Assembly (NCBI GenBank): GCA_964017125.1
Contig: CAXHKU010000977.1
Coordinates: 83,636-147,635, forward strand
DNA: 64,000 nucleotides
Reading direction: 5' to 3'
Source: Flabesymbios commensalis
Taxonomy: Eukaryota; Annelida; Polychaeta; Terebellida; Flabelligeridae
Below, one piece after another: positions 47,436-59,826 of the stretch. How positions within the stretch are numbered: the first letter of the stretch is position 1; the number at the start of each line of letters is the position of its first letter. A program made the position numbers and the translations under genes. A model generated the notes under the pieces. That model saw nothing but the letters and a program-made list of their open reading frames with translations, did not search any database and had not been told where the DNA came from.

Positions 47436-50245
47436 ATGTCCTCAGAAGAGGAACTGACAACCGATTTAAAAACATTAGATTTAAATAAACCATCGTTTCA
47501 ATCTACCCCGAAACAGAAACGGGGCCAACCTGTGAAACATACTTCGAGCAGTGAGAGTTCGTCCTCTGAGTATTCGACCCCAAGAGGGCCGCTAAAAAGA
47601 CTAAAAATACAACTATACAAATTGGACCCAGTCAAAAACATTGTTCCTGCCAATTTATCCTTGCGGGACACCTCCACCCTACAGGCCCTAGCCGACCTAA
47701 ACAGCGAAGGATACAGAGAAAACGATATGGACAATGCCACAACCTCAACAACCACTGGACCAGGAGAAGTAACCCAACTATTGGCCAACACAGAAGCCAC
47801 ATCTGGCACAAACACAGCGGATGATGCAAGCATCCGGCCGGATGAGGCCACCAACACCACAAATTCACAAGAAGCAGAAGACACAATACCGCCTCCACCG
47901 AGGACAATAACAACCCCACATTTGCACACGACAAAGAAAGCAATCATCCGCACCTTCTACTATAACTTAATAATAAACATAAAAGAGGAAACAAACACAC
48001 CCCTCAATAAAACATTCAACAAATCAGAATCTCGTTATATAACTGGCAAAAGATTCTGAATCATCACAACACCGAAAATGAAGACATTGCGGACTACATT
48101 GTGAAATCAGCGGGAAAAGATCTACCGCCAACCAATCCCGGATTCGCACTCTATCGAGCTCTGAGAGCTAGCTCGAGTAAAATCATCCGCACGAAACATC
48201 ATCATACTTTCCTCAGCTCCAGCTTGGAAAGGGAATTTACTCCAAGAGGACTATCACTCCAAAAGAAAATAAATGTGATAGGAAACAGCACCAAACTAGA
48301 TATCTTGATCAAACAGCACCAATATGAGGCGGAACGAGGAATCATGCAAGCCATAGTACGTCACTATAGCGGATTAAGCATAGCAAATCTACAAGAACTG
48401 GAAGAGTTCGAAAGACCGATTTCATACAATCACAAACTAATACTGACAATCAAATGCCGCCTGATTCTGGACATTGAATCACTCCTGTGGAACCTTGCCA
48501 AACGCAACACCCAAAAACTCACACAAAAAAGAAGACCACCGGACATCCAACGACAAACTGAACTCAAAAAAAGATACTAATGGCAGACTCAACCTACAAA
48601 ATCACAGATGAAACCAGACCAGACCCATGGATCTCCATGCTGAATAAAGGACTCAAATTTGTACCAACCCCAGAACACTGGAATCATCATCAATGGTGCT
48701 CAGAAGTGGACGTATTCATAAAAAAACTTACCAATCATTGGTATTTTAAAAACAGATCACCACACACCTCATCGAAACAAGACCTCCTCAAACAAGCCTT
48801 CAAAGATAGTAATCGACCCAAAATAAACAACTGGGTTGCCCCAATAAAACAATTACCCCCGACACACTCCAAAGCAATCTCCGATCTCCGAAAAGAACTT
48901 TATGAATGCAACCCCAGTACAGTCACACCTAATATCACCTCTAAAGAACGAAGAATCATAAGAGAAATGAAATCCCCCAAAACACTAAAATTGTAATCAA
49001 ACTGGCTGACAAAGGTTCCGGAACGGTACTTTGGGACATTAACAAATATATAGCGGAAGCGGAGAAACAATTACCACCCCCTCCTACCACCGTTTAGAAG
49101 ACAGTATCATCTCACAAAACATGGATAACATAGACAAAACCCTGCGAGAACTACTGAGACTTAATAAAATCAATAAATATGAATATACCGCAATGACTCA
49201 GATTGATGCAAGGGAAACGGAATTTTACCTGCTACCCAAAATACACAAGGACCGGATGAATCCGCCCGGAAGACTGATCCTATCCGGCAACGGTCATCCC
49301 ACAGAATGGGTTTCAGCATGGGTAGATACACAACTGCAACCACTAATGCTGTCACTACCCACCTACCTAAAAGACACCTCCCATCTGCTCACACTATTAG
49401 ACAATCACACTCTGACCCCACACAGCCGAATCATCTCTCTTGATGTAAAAAGCCTATACACGAATATACCGCAATCCGAAGGAATAAACAGCATCATAGA
49501 AGTAGGCCATAAACTTATGCCGGAAACGGATTTCCACACCGTGGCCGTCCTAGCGGAACTCGTACTCAAAAACAACATCTTTAAATTTAACCAAAAATAT
49601 AAATATCCAGAAAGAAGGAACAACAATGGGCGCACGCATGGCTCCAGCCTATGCAAATATATTTATGTCCTCCATTGAAGAACAAATTAAAGAAAAGGTA
49701 CACCAAATAAAATTATGGAGAAGATTTATAGATGATGTGATTTGCATCTTCGAAGAGGACCAAGAAATGAACGTAGATAAATTATTGGATATATCTAACT
49801 CAATAAACTCCCACATCCAATTCACAATAGAAGATACGGGAGGTTTGAACACTAACTTCTTAGATACAAACATCCAAATCCAAAACAGTTCGTTCATCGT
49901 CACCCCGTACGTTAAACCAACGGATAAGAGATTATACGTCCTTAGTGACAGTTGTCACCCGACACACCAAAAAACCAGCATCGCATACAGCCAAAGCCTC
50001 AGACTATCTGCACCCGCACAGAGGACTATAACACTCACACTGATATACTCAAATCAGCCCTCGAACGAAGAGGATACACGGCACCAAATATATATAGACA
50101 CTGCAATAGAGAAGGCACGCTGTCTTAACAGAAGCGACCTGATCCAACCATCATTCGCCCGGAAGAATCCGTACGACCACAAAAATCTATATTTTGTTAC
50201 AACTATCCATCCAGGCCTCAAAAACATCAGGGACATTGTTCTAAA
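47436..50245 (+). mobile_element. Penelope-like retroelement, decayed and 3' truncated
   Basis: Coding sequence in one direction is spread over about five frame segments. A Ser/Thr-rich amino-terminal region (47436-48059) is followed by a basic segment (48101-48580). A block with KGLKFVPTPEHW (48580-48996) is typical of the region before the RT in Penelope-like elements. The reverse transcriptase runs to about 50245, where a LINE piece in the opposite direction takes over. The usual 3' GIY-YIG endonuclease is not present. No terminal repeats could be paired. It is a dead copy, moderately old, with about five or six breaks. Confidence 0.8.
49121..50245 (+). pseudogene. Reverse transcriptase part of the Penelope-like element
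   Basis: Landmarks in order: FYLLPKIHKDRMNPPGR (fingers), ISLDVKSLYTNIPQSEG (motif A), MGARMAPAYANIFM (motif B), WRRFIDDVICIFEE (motif C, the catalytic FxDD), NTNFLDTNIQI, and the thumb with KPTDKRLY...HPTHQK. Motif spacing and the LLPKIHK and LYTNIP signatures separate it from LTR and LINE reverse transcriptases and place it with Penelope-like elements, whose RT is related to telomerase. The frame is broken, so no protein is expected. Confidence 0.85.
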
Positions 50246-50850
50246 ACATACATCACCGTTTTCCTTCAAGGGAAAGACACCATTTCCATCCTGACGTTTA
50301 GATCCAATATAACGCCAGAGTGGTTTTGAATTTTTTTGTTCTAAACTTTCAGAAAGTTTGTTTTTCAAAAAAGACCACCTGGCAGACCTGATGGCACGCT
50401 GGGTCTGCCGTTTACATAATTTATATTTTACCCAAAGGTCAGCTTTATTTGTACGCTTGGCTTTGCTATATAAAGATGTTTTTTTCCGAATAGATGCAAG
50501 GAGTAATTTGGATAGCCAAGGTAGATTTTCCTGAGGGGAAGTCATTTTTGTTGGTATAAATTTGTCTAGGCATTGGTTTGGGATGGATTTAAGTTTCAAC
50601 CAATTTTCGATAACAGAACGGCTGGGACTGTTTTCTGAAAAGGAGGTCCAGCAGCTCCTAATTTGTTGCCTGATAGCTTCCCAATTATCCTTTCTGAACT
50701 GACGCACTGGACGGGGTTTTGTACGACGGTAGGGTGGGTCAATATCCAGTTCGGTCACAACAGCACAGTGATCCGAGATTACAGGTAACGTTACACTATC
50801 ATGACTATGAGTAGGTACATCCAAACAGTCATTATGATGGGGTTTTTCGT
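50246..50850 (-). repeat. LINE ORF2 fragment, endonuclease end to RT linker
   Basis: Minus-strand reading from about 50850: a VISDHCAVVTELDI segment holding the SDH motif that closes APE-type endonucleases, then RRTKPRPVRQFRKDNWEAI, NLPWLSKLLLASIRKK, LYSKAKRTNKADLW and KPLWRYIGSKRQDG. This is the linker between endonuclease and RT in CR1/Jockey-group LINEs. The fragment is open for about 190 codons, so it is fairly young. It ends at the Penelope-like element; which one truncated the other is not clear. Confidence 0.8.
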
Positions 50851-51872
50851 GTTTTTTCAGGATTTATGTAAATTTGTGATACACTGCAATAAAAGACATA
50901 TTTTTCTCTGTTTGTTTGTTCTTCTTGCTCACTATTACTGGTAGAAATGAAGCCATTATTGTAGAATTAAAAAAGTAATTTTCTTTGAATGACACTTTAT
51001 CACCTTTTCCGAGGGTTCCCATCATTAGATTTCTCGCAATTATGAAAAATGGTGCCAGCTCTCGCCTTTAATTCCTCAATTGTTGCAACAAGTGCTTGAA
51101 CAGGTAAGTGGAACAGGCATGCTGTGGTCCTTTCTGCTAATTCTTTTTACGCAGGTGCCATTTTACAATTTTTGTAAAAAAATGCAAAAAATGAAAATAG
51201 ACTATGTCCACTGCCCTATGAGGAAGTTCTGGAGGACATCATTAAGACCGTTTGGACAGAACAATGTGGGCATCTCGAAGAATTGAGATGCCTGGGGAAG
51301 GCTGCACTAGTTTGCCCATGGTAAAACCTGGGTGAAGTTTTGTTTGCCTACCCTGCACTTCCTCATGGGGCGCACCGAGGGTAAAAATGGAAGTTTCATG
51401 GCTATAAGGATGAGAATCCATCAAAATTTTTCTTCTTCCATGACCCCCTCATGGACTTTAAAAAAAACTGGGGCCGGAGGCTATGCCCAAATTTCTGATT
51501 GTTGTGTGACCTATTTGCTCTGTTACAGTATTGCGGGGCACTCATTGGGTGCCCTGATGTATCTTAAAACCTGATATATACGGATACAACATCTCAGTAG
51601 TTTTATTCAGCTGCTTCAAAAAAGTTCAAGTGTCTGGGTGATGTTTTGGCTTCTGTATCCCTGCCGGAATTTGCAAAATTAAGGTAGCAGCTTTTGGATG
51701 TTTTTATAATTAGCTCAGATTTTGATCTGGCACAGCATTTTTCTTGCTCACTGAAAACTGTGGAATGTGGTCAATTATTTATTCTAGCATGTGGGCAGTT
51801 ACGAAAAAAGGCTCAGCATAATTTAATTGGACAATTTTAAAATTTAATGAAAGTATCTAGATCTACTAATAC
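50851..51872. other. Left flank of the nested transposon block
   Basis: Plus-strand words such as YEEVLEDIIKTVWTEQCGHL (51208-51270) and KWKFHGYKDENPSKFFFFHD (51388-51447) look more protein-like than the surroundings but cannot be joined or assigned. They may be remnants of a repeat-encoded protein. Nothing else was recognised. Confidence 0.35.
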
Positions 51873-52283
51873 TACTACAGTCTGTTTCACCAGATCCTGG
51901 GAGTTGACTTTTTTCAATTTGCTCGGTCGCTCTTTAAAAAATTTCAACAAAATTTTTCTTGGATCATTTTTTCATCTTCCCCTAACATACCTGGAAATTT
52001 GGTGGATTTTTTTGTGTATTGGCAAAGTTAGACCATTTGGCATGTAATAAATTGTGAAAATTACAGCTCTCTTTAACACCATTACCGTGAAACAAGAATT
52101 CTATGGCATAGTACCACTTTAGGCCCACCTGGGCTTAAACTTATAGACCCACCTCTGTGGTGTTTTATATGGAAGTGGGTCTATTTATATTAACTATTAC
52201 CCGGGTAGCAACTGTAAAATCATGAATTATCCTTCTTAAATCATTAAATAATCTTAAAAACATGCTATAAAGGAAACGTCGCC

Positions 52284-52472
52284 ATGTCTGTCATCAGTCA
52301 GTGTCAGTGGTCATGTCAGTATGTGAATTTAGGATGCCCCACTTCCAAACAGCCTTCACTTCCGCCTTATACATCATTGGACCGTGAGAAGTATGAAATG
52401 CTGCAAGGGTTATGTGAATATTCATCACCTGTCTTGAGTTGTCGGCAAGTTGTCCAGCTGTATGAGTTGTAG
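52284..52472 (+). other. Short reading frame shared by elements A and B
   Basis: The frame ends PPYTSLDREKYEMLQGL, CEYSSPVLSCRQVVQLYEL and stop. Element B has the same frame (60037-60166) with PAYTSLDREKYEMLKGL and the same stop. Conservation of frame with replacement changes may be chance given DNA similarity, or a residue of the source transposase gene. Confidence 0.3.
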
Positions 52473-52949
52473 CGTGTCATTTAAGATTAACTCATCCATT
52501 ACCCAGTAGGCCTGTGCCGTCAATCACCTTTAGGCCCTTAATCTTATAAATATTGATATCGAAAAATTAAATGTACTAACTGACGGATATGAGTATATGA
52601 ATTCTAATATTATCTATGATATCCCGTCATTTAGTATTAAATAAACATTTTCTATTTTTTCACATCCCAAAGGGTTAACAATTATAGACCCACTTCCCAT
52701 CAATTATATATTTAATGCACAATTTTAAAATAAAGAATTTTCTTTGTCGACAAATTTAATGTACTAAATGACGGATATGAGTATATTAATTCTAATATTA
52801 TCTATGATATTCCGTCATTTAGTATTAAATAAACATCTTCTATTTTTAAACAACCCAAAGGGTTAACAATTATAGACCCACTTCCCATCAATTATATAAT
52901 ATTTGGAAATAATGAATATTCTGGTGATTTATGGGTTGAAAAGAATAGG

Positions 52950-55420
52950 CCCACTTACAGTCACTTAGATATGGCAGGTGGGCCTAAAGTGGGATTAGTA
53001 CTAGTCCCACTTTAGGCCCACCTGCCATATTTAAGTGACTGTAAGTGGGCCTAAAGTGGGATTAGTATATAAGGAAAAATATTCTAGAATCTTTAAATAT
53101 TTAAATTATTGATTTGCCTCTGGGGAAAAGATCCTCTGGGGAAAAGGGTTTTCTTTTGGGGCCTGGGAATAATCAGCAAATAGGGGCTTGGATAATGTTT
53201 TGGGGGTAAATGAAGAATCTTAAAAGAATGAGTTTTATGGCAATTAAAGGGTTAAAACGAATAGGCCCACTTACAGACACTTATATATGGTAGGTGGGCC
53301 TAAAGTGGGACTAGTACTAATCCCACTTTAGGCCCACCTGCCATATCTAAGTGACTGTAAGTGGGCCTAAAGTGGGATTAGTATATAAGGGAAATATTCT
53401 AGAATCTTTAAATATTTAAATTATTGATTTGCCTCTGGGGAGAAGTTCCCCTGGGGAAAAGGGTTTTCTTTTGGGGCCCGGATTGAATCAGCAAATAGGG
53501 GCTTGGATAATGTTTTGGGGGTTAATGGGGAATCTTAAAAAAAAAAACAATTCATGGTAATTAAGAGGTTAAAACGAATAGGCCCACTTACAGTCACTTA
53601 GATATGGTAGGTGGGCCGAAAGTGGGATTAGTACTAGTCCCACTTTAGGCCCACCTGCCATATCTAAGTGACTGCAGGTGGGCCTAAAGTGGGATTAGTA
53701 TATAAGGGGAATATTCTACGATCTTTAAATATTTAAATTATTGATTTCTCCTCGGGGAAAAGTTCCCCTGGGGAAAAGGGTTTTCTTTTGGGGCCCGGGA
53801 ATAATCAGCAAATAGGGGCTTGGATAATGTTTTGGGTGTGAATGGACAATCTTAAAAGAATGAGTTTTCTGGTAGTTAAAGGGTTAAAACGAATAGGCCC
53901 ACTTACAGTCACTTATATATGGTAGGTGGGCCTAAAGTGGAATTAGTACTAGTCCCACTTTAGGCCCACCTGCCATATCTAAGTGACTCCAGGTGGGCCT
54001 AAAGTGGGATTAGTATATATAGTAATTATTCTACAATCTTTAAACATTTAAATTATTAATTTCCCTCTGGGAAAAAGATCCCCTTGGGAAAAGGGTTTTC
54101 TTTTGGGGCCCGGGAGTAATCAGCAAATAGGGGCTTGGATAATGTTTTGGGGGTTAATGGGAATCTTAAAAAAAAAGCGATTTATGGTAATTAAGAGGTT
54201 AAAACGAATAGGCCCACTTACAGTCACTTAGATATGGTAGGTGGGCCTAAAGTGGGATTAGTACTAGTCCCACTTTAGGCCCACCAGCCATATCTAAGTG
54301 ACTGCAGATGGGCCTAAAGTGGGATTAGTATATAAGGGGAATATTCTACGATCTTTAAATATTTAAATTATTGATTTCTCCTCGGGGAAAAGTTCCCCTG
54401 GGGAAAAGGGATTTCTTTTGGGGCCCGGGAATAATCAGCAAATAGGGGCTTGGATAATGTTTTGGGGGTAAATGGACAATCTTAAAAGAATGAGTTTTCT
54501 GGTAGTTAAAGGGTTAAAACGAATAGGCCCACTCACAGTCACTTATATATGGTAGGTGGGCCTAAAGTGGGATTAGTACTAGTCCCACTTTAGGCCCACC
54601 TGCCATATCTAAGTGACTCCAGGTGGGCCTAAAGTGGGATTAGTATATATAGTAATTATTCTACAATCTTTAAACATTTAAATTATTGATTTCCCTCTGG
54701 GGAAAAGATCCCCTTGGGAAAAGGGTTTTCTTTTGGGGCCCGGGAGTAATCAGCAAATAGGGGCTTGGATAATGTTTTGGGGGTAAATGGACAATCTTAG
54801 AACAATGCTTTTCATGGTAATTAAAGGGTGGAAAAGAATAGGCCCACTTACAGTCACTTAGATATGGTAGGTGGGTTTAAAGTGGGATTATTACTAATCC
54901 CACTTTAGGCCCACCTGCCATATCTAAGTGACTGCAGGTGGGCCTAAAGTGGGATTAGTATATAAGGGGAATATTCTACAATCTTTAAATATTTAAATTA
55001 TTGATTTCCCTTTGGGGAAAAGTTACCCTGGGGAAAAGGGTTTTCTTTTGGGGCCCGGGAGTAATCAGCAAATAGGGGCTTGGATAATGTTTTGGGGGTA
55101 AATGGACAATCTTAAAAGAATGAGTTTTCTGGTAATTAAAGGGTTAATACGAATAGGCCCACCTACAGTCACTTAAATATGGTAGGTGGGCCTAAAGTGG
55201 GATTAGTACTAGTCCCACTTTAGACCCACCTACCATATCTAAGTGACTGCAGGTGGGCCTAAAGTGGGATTAGTATATATAGTAATTATTCTACAATCTT
55301 TAAACATTTAAATTATTGATTTCCCTCTGGGGAAAAAATCTCCTTGGGAAAAGGGTTTTCTTATGGGGTCCGGGAATAAGCAGCAAATAGGGGCTTGGAT
55401 AATTTTTGGGGGTTATAGGC
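52950..55420 (+). repeat. 315-bp palindromic unit array of element A
   Basis: Palindrome centres (AGTACTAGTCCCACTTTAGG) fall at about 53015, 53321, 53638, 53953, 54268, 54583, 54898 and 55213, a nearly exact 315-base step. Each unit holds arms of about 40 bp each (GTCACTTAGATATGG...CCATATCTAAGTGAC), then GGTGGGCCTAAAGTGGGATT again, a GGGGAAAAG...CCCCTGGGG stretch and GGGGCTTGGATAATG. From 53560 alternate units are more alike than neighbours, giving a 630-bp dimer. Confidence 0.9.
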
Positions 55421-56042
55421 CCGATCTTTTAATGGACAATTGCATAATTAAATTAACTAAATGACGGGCATTGGTATTAAATTAACTAAATGACGGGCAT
55501 TGATAAGAGTAATGTTCTGCAATTTACTAAATGACAGCCACTGTTTGTGATTATTGTATCACTTGAGGTTAATGTGTTATACATGGGTATGTGTTGAGAT
55601 GCTCATTCCAACGGTGGCAGTGTTACGCTTGATTGCGTGTTCGTGGACACGTGCTATTTAACAAGTCCGTGATCGTTGTCCACACCCCACCCCGTCATTT
55701 AGTTCATATCTTGAGCAATCTTTCGTATTTTCAGACTCCGTCGAATCCTGAGATTGACGAGAGGTGGGCCTGGGCGGCTCTAGAAGTGTAAACCCAGGTG
55801 GGCCTAAAGTAGGACTTTGCCAATTCTATTACATGCCAAATGGTCTAACTTCCAAAATACACAACACAATTGCACCAAATTCTCAGGGATGTTAGTAGTC
55901 CAGTAGCCAGCCTATGGTACCCGGAAATTGTCGGTACTATAAGGTTTTTTGGTGGATTTGTATTGGTTAGATACTGTAGATGTCAGATCCAGCTCTTGCC
56001 GGTGTGGCAACTCTGGGGAGAATCCGTGATTTGCATAAATCC

Positions 56043-57090
56043 AAAATGGCCGCCATCGAAATAGGGACAAACAGTAAAGTAGCAATAACTTTCGATATAA
56101 TTCAGTTAGAAGGATGATTTTGGTGTCTACGGAAAAGGTATTTACACAGAGAATGTCATGCATAGGTTTAAGAAAAAAACTGTCCTGCTGGGCAGCCATA
56201 ATTAAAAATGGCCGATATTTCGACCCGGCGAAACAGCCGGCCGGCTGTCGTTTTCGAAAAAAATGTGCTGAAAATGTTATGTTGAGTGTTTGAACATACT
56301 TACATACAATAATTACATACAATACATTTCTTAAATGTGTAATAACAAATATTTTATTGACAACATAAACTAATGGATACACGCAGCTCCTGCAAAATCT
56401 ACAAACAAATAAACCTATCTGTGGATAGATCAAAATGGCCGCCATCGAAATAGGGTCAAACAGTAAAGTAGCAATAACTTTCGATATAATTCAGTTAGAA
56501 GGATGATTTTGGTGTCTACGGAAAGGTATTTACACAGAGAATGTCATGCATAGGTTTAAGAAAAAAACTGTCCTGCTGGGCAGCCATAATTAAAAATGGC
56601 CGATATTTCGACCCGGCGAAACAGCCGGCCGGCTGTCGTTTTCGAAAAAAATGTGCTGAAAATGTTATGTTGAGTGTTTGAACATACTTACATACAATAA
56701 TTACATACAATACATTTCTTAAATGTGTAATAACAAATATTTTATTGACAACATAAACTAATGGATACACGCAGCTCCTGCAAAATCTACAAACAAATAA
56801 ACCTATCTGTGGATAGATCAAAATGGCCGCCATCGAAATAGGGTCAAACAGTAAAGTAGCAATAACTTTCGATATAATTCAGTTAGAAGGATGATTTTGG
56901 TGTCTACGGAAAGGTATTTACACAGAGAATGTCATGCATAGGTTTAAGAAAAAAACTGTCCTGCTGGGCAGCCATAATTAAAAATGGCCGATATTTCGAC
57001 CCGGCGAAACAGCCGGCCGGCTGTCGTTTTCGAAAAAAATGTGCTGAAAATGTTATGTTGAGTGTTTGAACATACTTACATACAATAATT
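56043..57090. repeat. 388-bp direct repeat, 2.7 copies, in element C
   Basis: Copies start at AAAATGGCCGCCATCG (56043, 56432, 56820) and are almost identical. The last stops near 57090. The unit includes the inner part of the left inverted repeat, so the amplification began from the terminal repeat itself. A repeated antisense open frame here (MAAILIYPQIGLF...) is a by-product of the repetition. Confidence 0.9.
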
Positions 57091-57109
57091 ACATTTCCCA
57101 ACAGCCCTG

Positions 57110-59186
57110 CACTGACAACTTACACTTTTCATTAGGTCAGGAGGTGCTGGCGGTCCACTTGCTATCACATGAGATGGGACGTTGTTGAGCCACTCCCAGC
57201 CAAACTCAGTAATACAAAGTGACGTGGCATTCTGTTTATCTGCTGCTTCCCACAATAATGCTTGACAATGTGCTCAAAGCAAGTGCAGGAGCAGATTTTT
57301 ATCAGTGGGAGGCAGCGATTTCACAAAGGGTGGTTTACCATTCTTCTTAGTATAAATCATATACCGGGCTGTATTAATACTGGAACAGTTTGGCTGACCA
57401 TAAAGTGCAGCAAAAAAGTTCTGTCCAGTACTCATTAAATTTTCATGTGTGGCTGTCTCCACTCCAACGATAGAGTATAATTCCGGAAAGTCACCTTGTT
57501 GGAGTTTGCTGAGTGCTGTGAGCTTTCCCTTTTTGAAAGGGTAGGAAACAGTGTCACATCCTGTGACTGAATGCATTCCGAGGAGTTGAAGACTTGTAGG
57601 GCATATCGCCCGAGCTGCTGCAATGTCATTAACATGCAGCACACTCCCATCCCATTTTTTCAGCTGAACCAAAAAACTTAGAAGTTATCACAAGCATCCT
57701 AACCCAGAAAACCAGAAGAATGAGAACGTCTGTCTCGTCACTGATGATACGAATGACCCTCTTGTCCTTTCTCACGGCCTCGATCATGTAGCTGATCATC
57801 AATACATCTGCATCATCGTGGTTCAATAAACCTTTTTCTTCTCCAACCATTAAAATATGTGAGTCCATTGTACATGTGCAAAGTAAACGTGAGATAAATC
57901 TCTTATTAGCTTTGCTTTTCATGATAATATCTCTGTTTGGAATAGGTGATGTGAGCGTAAGGTTGTATTCAGCAGGAACAGCACCTCCAGCTCTGCGAGA
58001 TCGCTCATGGTCTTTTAGCAGGGACATTGCCATACCTATCAAAAATTATTTTAGTAGGAATTACACTGTAGTTCTTCCATCTGGTCGCTATACTTGTGGC
58101 TACTGATACAATAACTGTCCTCCATCCACGATTACTTCATCTGGAGGACAGGGCTCAGTTGAAATGATGGCCAGATTTTTTCACAATATATGCCAAATTC
58201 GTCAAATATAGAGGAGGGGACTGCACAATTGCCATACCTATCAAAAATTATTTTAGTAGGAATTACACTGTAGTTTTTCAATCTGGTCGCCATACTTGTG
58301 GCTACTGATACAATAACTGTCCTCCATCCACGACTACTTCATCTGGAGGACAGGGCTCAGTTGAAATGATGGCCAGTTTTTTTCACAATATATGCCAAAT
58401 TCGTCAAATATCGAGGAGGGGACTGCACAAAGCTCATACTCAAATACTGATACAAGACTTGTGTTCCTGTTCTGACCAACAATTAGGAGACGACTAAGAA
58501 GTGCTTCCATGTCATAAATCATTGCATCTCCTACTTTTATTCCCCTTTTCATCGTGTCCATTGTTTTAATTTTCCCTGATATTGCTTTATGGAAACATTC
58601 AGGTAAAGAGTTGACAAAATTTCTTGTCATCTCCTCACCGATATTCACTATGTCAGCGACATTGATGCTGTCATCAGCTACTTTCCTATTCACTATATTA
58701 ATCAGTTCTAGTGATGGATCAACAAGAGGATTGATGTGTCTTTTTAAACTCATGTAGAATAAGATTTCTATCAGCAGCATCCAGCTTTCCCCTATTCACT
58801 CCCTCCTCTTTATGTTTAATAGCCGGAGTCAATGTAGCACTTTTACTGTCAGTAGATTCAAACATCAGCTCGAAGGCCTGAGACACACGCTGACACAGAG
58901 GATAAGAGAGAACCCCGCATGCAACCTGCTCAGCTGAGAGGCGAACGCCAACGAGACCACCTTTAGATTTGCCATAGCGTATGTAAGTTTGGTCCCCAAA
59001 CTGATTTGCTGAGACTGACTTCCACACACCTTCCCGATGTCTACATACAAAAGCACTCGCCATGAGATCAGCCTTGGCATCCTCAGGCAGACAGCTCATT
59101 TCTTGCAGATACCAAGTGATGTGTCGAGCATACTGCCAATTATGTAAACAAATCAGAAGCAATATCAGGTAGTTGGTGCATAACAT
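57110..59186 (-). pseudogene. Broken gene of an unnamed family with FEN1-like acidic motifs
   Basis: Minus-strand segments in order: YARHITWYLQEMSCLP and GDQTYIRYGKSKGGLVGVRL (59186-58719); RNFVNSLPECFHKAI, IKVGDAMIYDMEALLSRLL and VFEYELCAVPSSIFDEFG (58780-58334); VIVDGGQLLYQ and IIFDRYGNVPAK (58.1 kb); KDHERSRRAG, HDDADVLMISYMIEA and IISDETDVLILLVF (58042-57690); LLGMHSVTGCDTVSYPFKKG (57590-57530); SLPPTDKNLLLHLL, then WEAADKQNATSL (to ~57110). I recall this order from uncharacterised proteins multiplied in many marine invertebrates. The DDAD, DETD and GCDT...KGK motifs resemble in order the ExE, DxD and GxD...GIGxK motifs of FEN1/XPG nucleases; that link is inference. It is dead: an in-frame TGA at 57274, several frame changes and a 202-bp duplication. 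A short Cys-containing tail reads SVSCQCRAVGK. Confidence 0.65.
58029..58432. repeat. 202-bp tandem duplication inside the element C gene
   Basis: Two head-to-tail copies, 58029-58230 and 58231-58432, starting GCCATACCTATCAAAAATT and differing at a handful of positions. They duplicate the region between the SSIFDEFG and FDRYG motifs and disrupt the gene. Confidence 0.92.
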
Positions 59187-59826
59187 TATTGAAAGTCCTT
59201 ATCATTATTATCAGAATTGAGAAGAACAATAATATTATTGGTGTAGGACAATAATCACCAACATCACATTTATCATGTTTATAAGGTAGGATTTATGACC
59301 AAACAACTATTTCACATGGTCAAATGTCAGCCACTTTGAACTATAATTGCATAGCAACATAATACCTATATATATAAAGAGATATATAAGGTGTCCACGT
59401 ATCGCTTGTCACATATATAGTATATATTGTATTTACAAAAGATGTATGGACAATGTCAATGTATTATATGTACAATATATGTTTGTAAATAAAATTCCTA
59501 GGACAATTTTTCCAAAAATTACAGTCGGACAACTATTTAGAAAAGTCAAAATGTTAATTTTATTAGATTATCGCTGCCTACCACCAAGAACGTATAGCTC
59601 AATACATTATTGCTATTCTTTGCTCTAATACCTATCCATAGAGCCCAAAATCACCGTTCTAGTGCAATTATATCTAAAGTTATTGCTGTTTTAAAATTTG
59701 ACCTAGTTTCAGTGGCGGCCATTTTGGATTTATGCGGTTCACAGATTCTCCCCAGAGTTGCCACACCGGCAAAAGCTGGATCTGATATCTACAGCATCTT
59801 ACCAATACGAAATCATCAAAAAACCT

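Larger units (their letters stand above)
52105..55821 (+). mobile_element. Element A: TIR transposon with 8-unit palindrome array
   Basis: Ends GGCATAGTACCACTTTAGG and, inverted, GGCAAAGTCCTACTTTAGG, continuing to about 42 bp of diverged inverted repeat. Flanked by a perfect 8-bp duplication, AATTCTAT (52097-52104, 55822-55829). Left portion: a 40-codon segment also preserved in element B and two copies of a TGACGGATATGAG...CCGTCATTTAG hairpin. Centre: eight 315-bp units. Right portion: ACTAAATGACGGGCATTG repeats and the terminus. No transposase. An 8-bp target fits hAT, P, Merlin or Zisupton-type elements, but the ends do not decide among them. Confidence 0.85.

Noticed and set aside
47498-47953. 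Minus-strand frames of 100-150 codons opposite the Penelope-like element
   Set aside because: Antisense shadows of the Ser/Thr-rich plus-strand coding sequence.
55912-57101. Three long minus-strand frames starting MAAILIYPQIGLF
   Set aside because: They are identical because of the 388-bp repeat and cover the terminal repeat of element C. Nothing protein-like beyond absence of stops.
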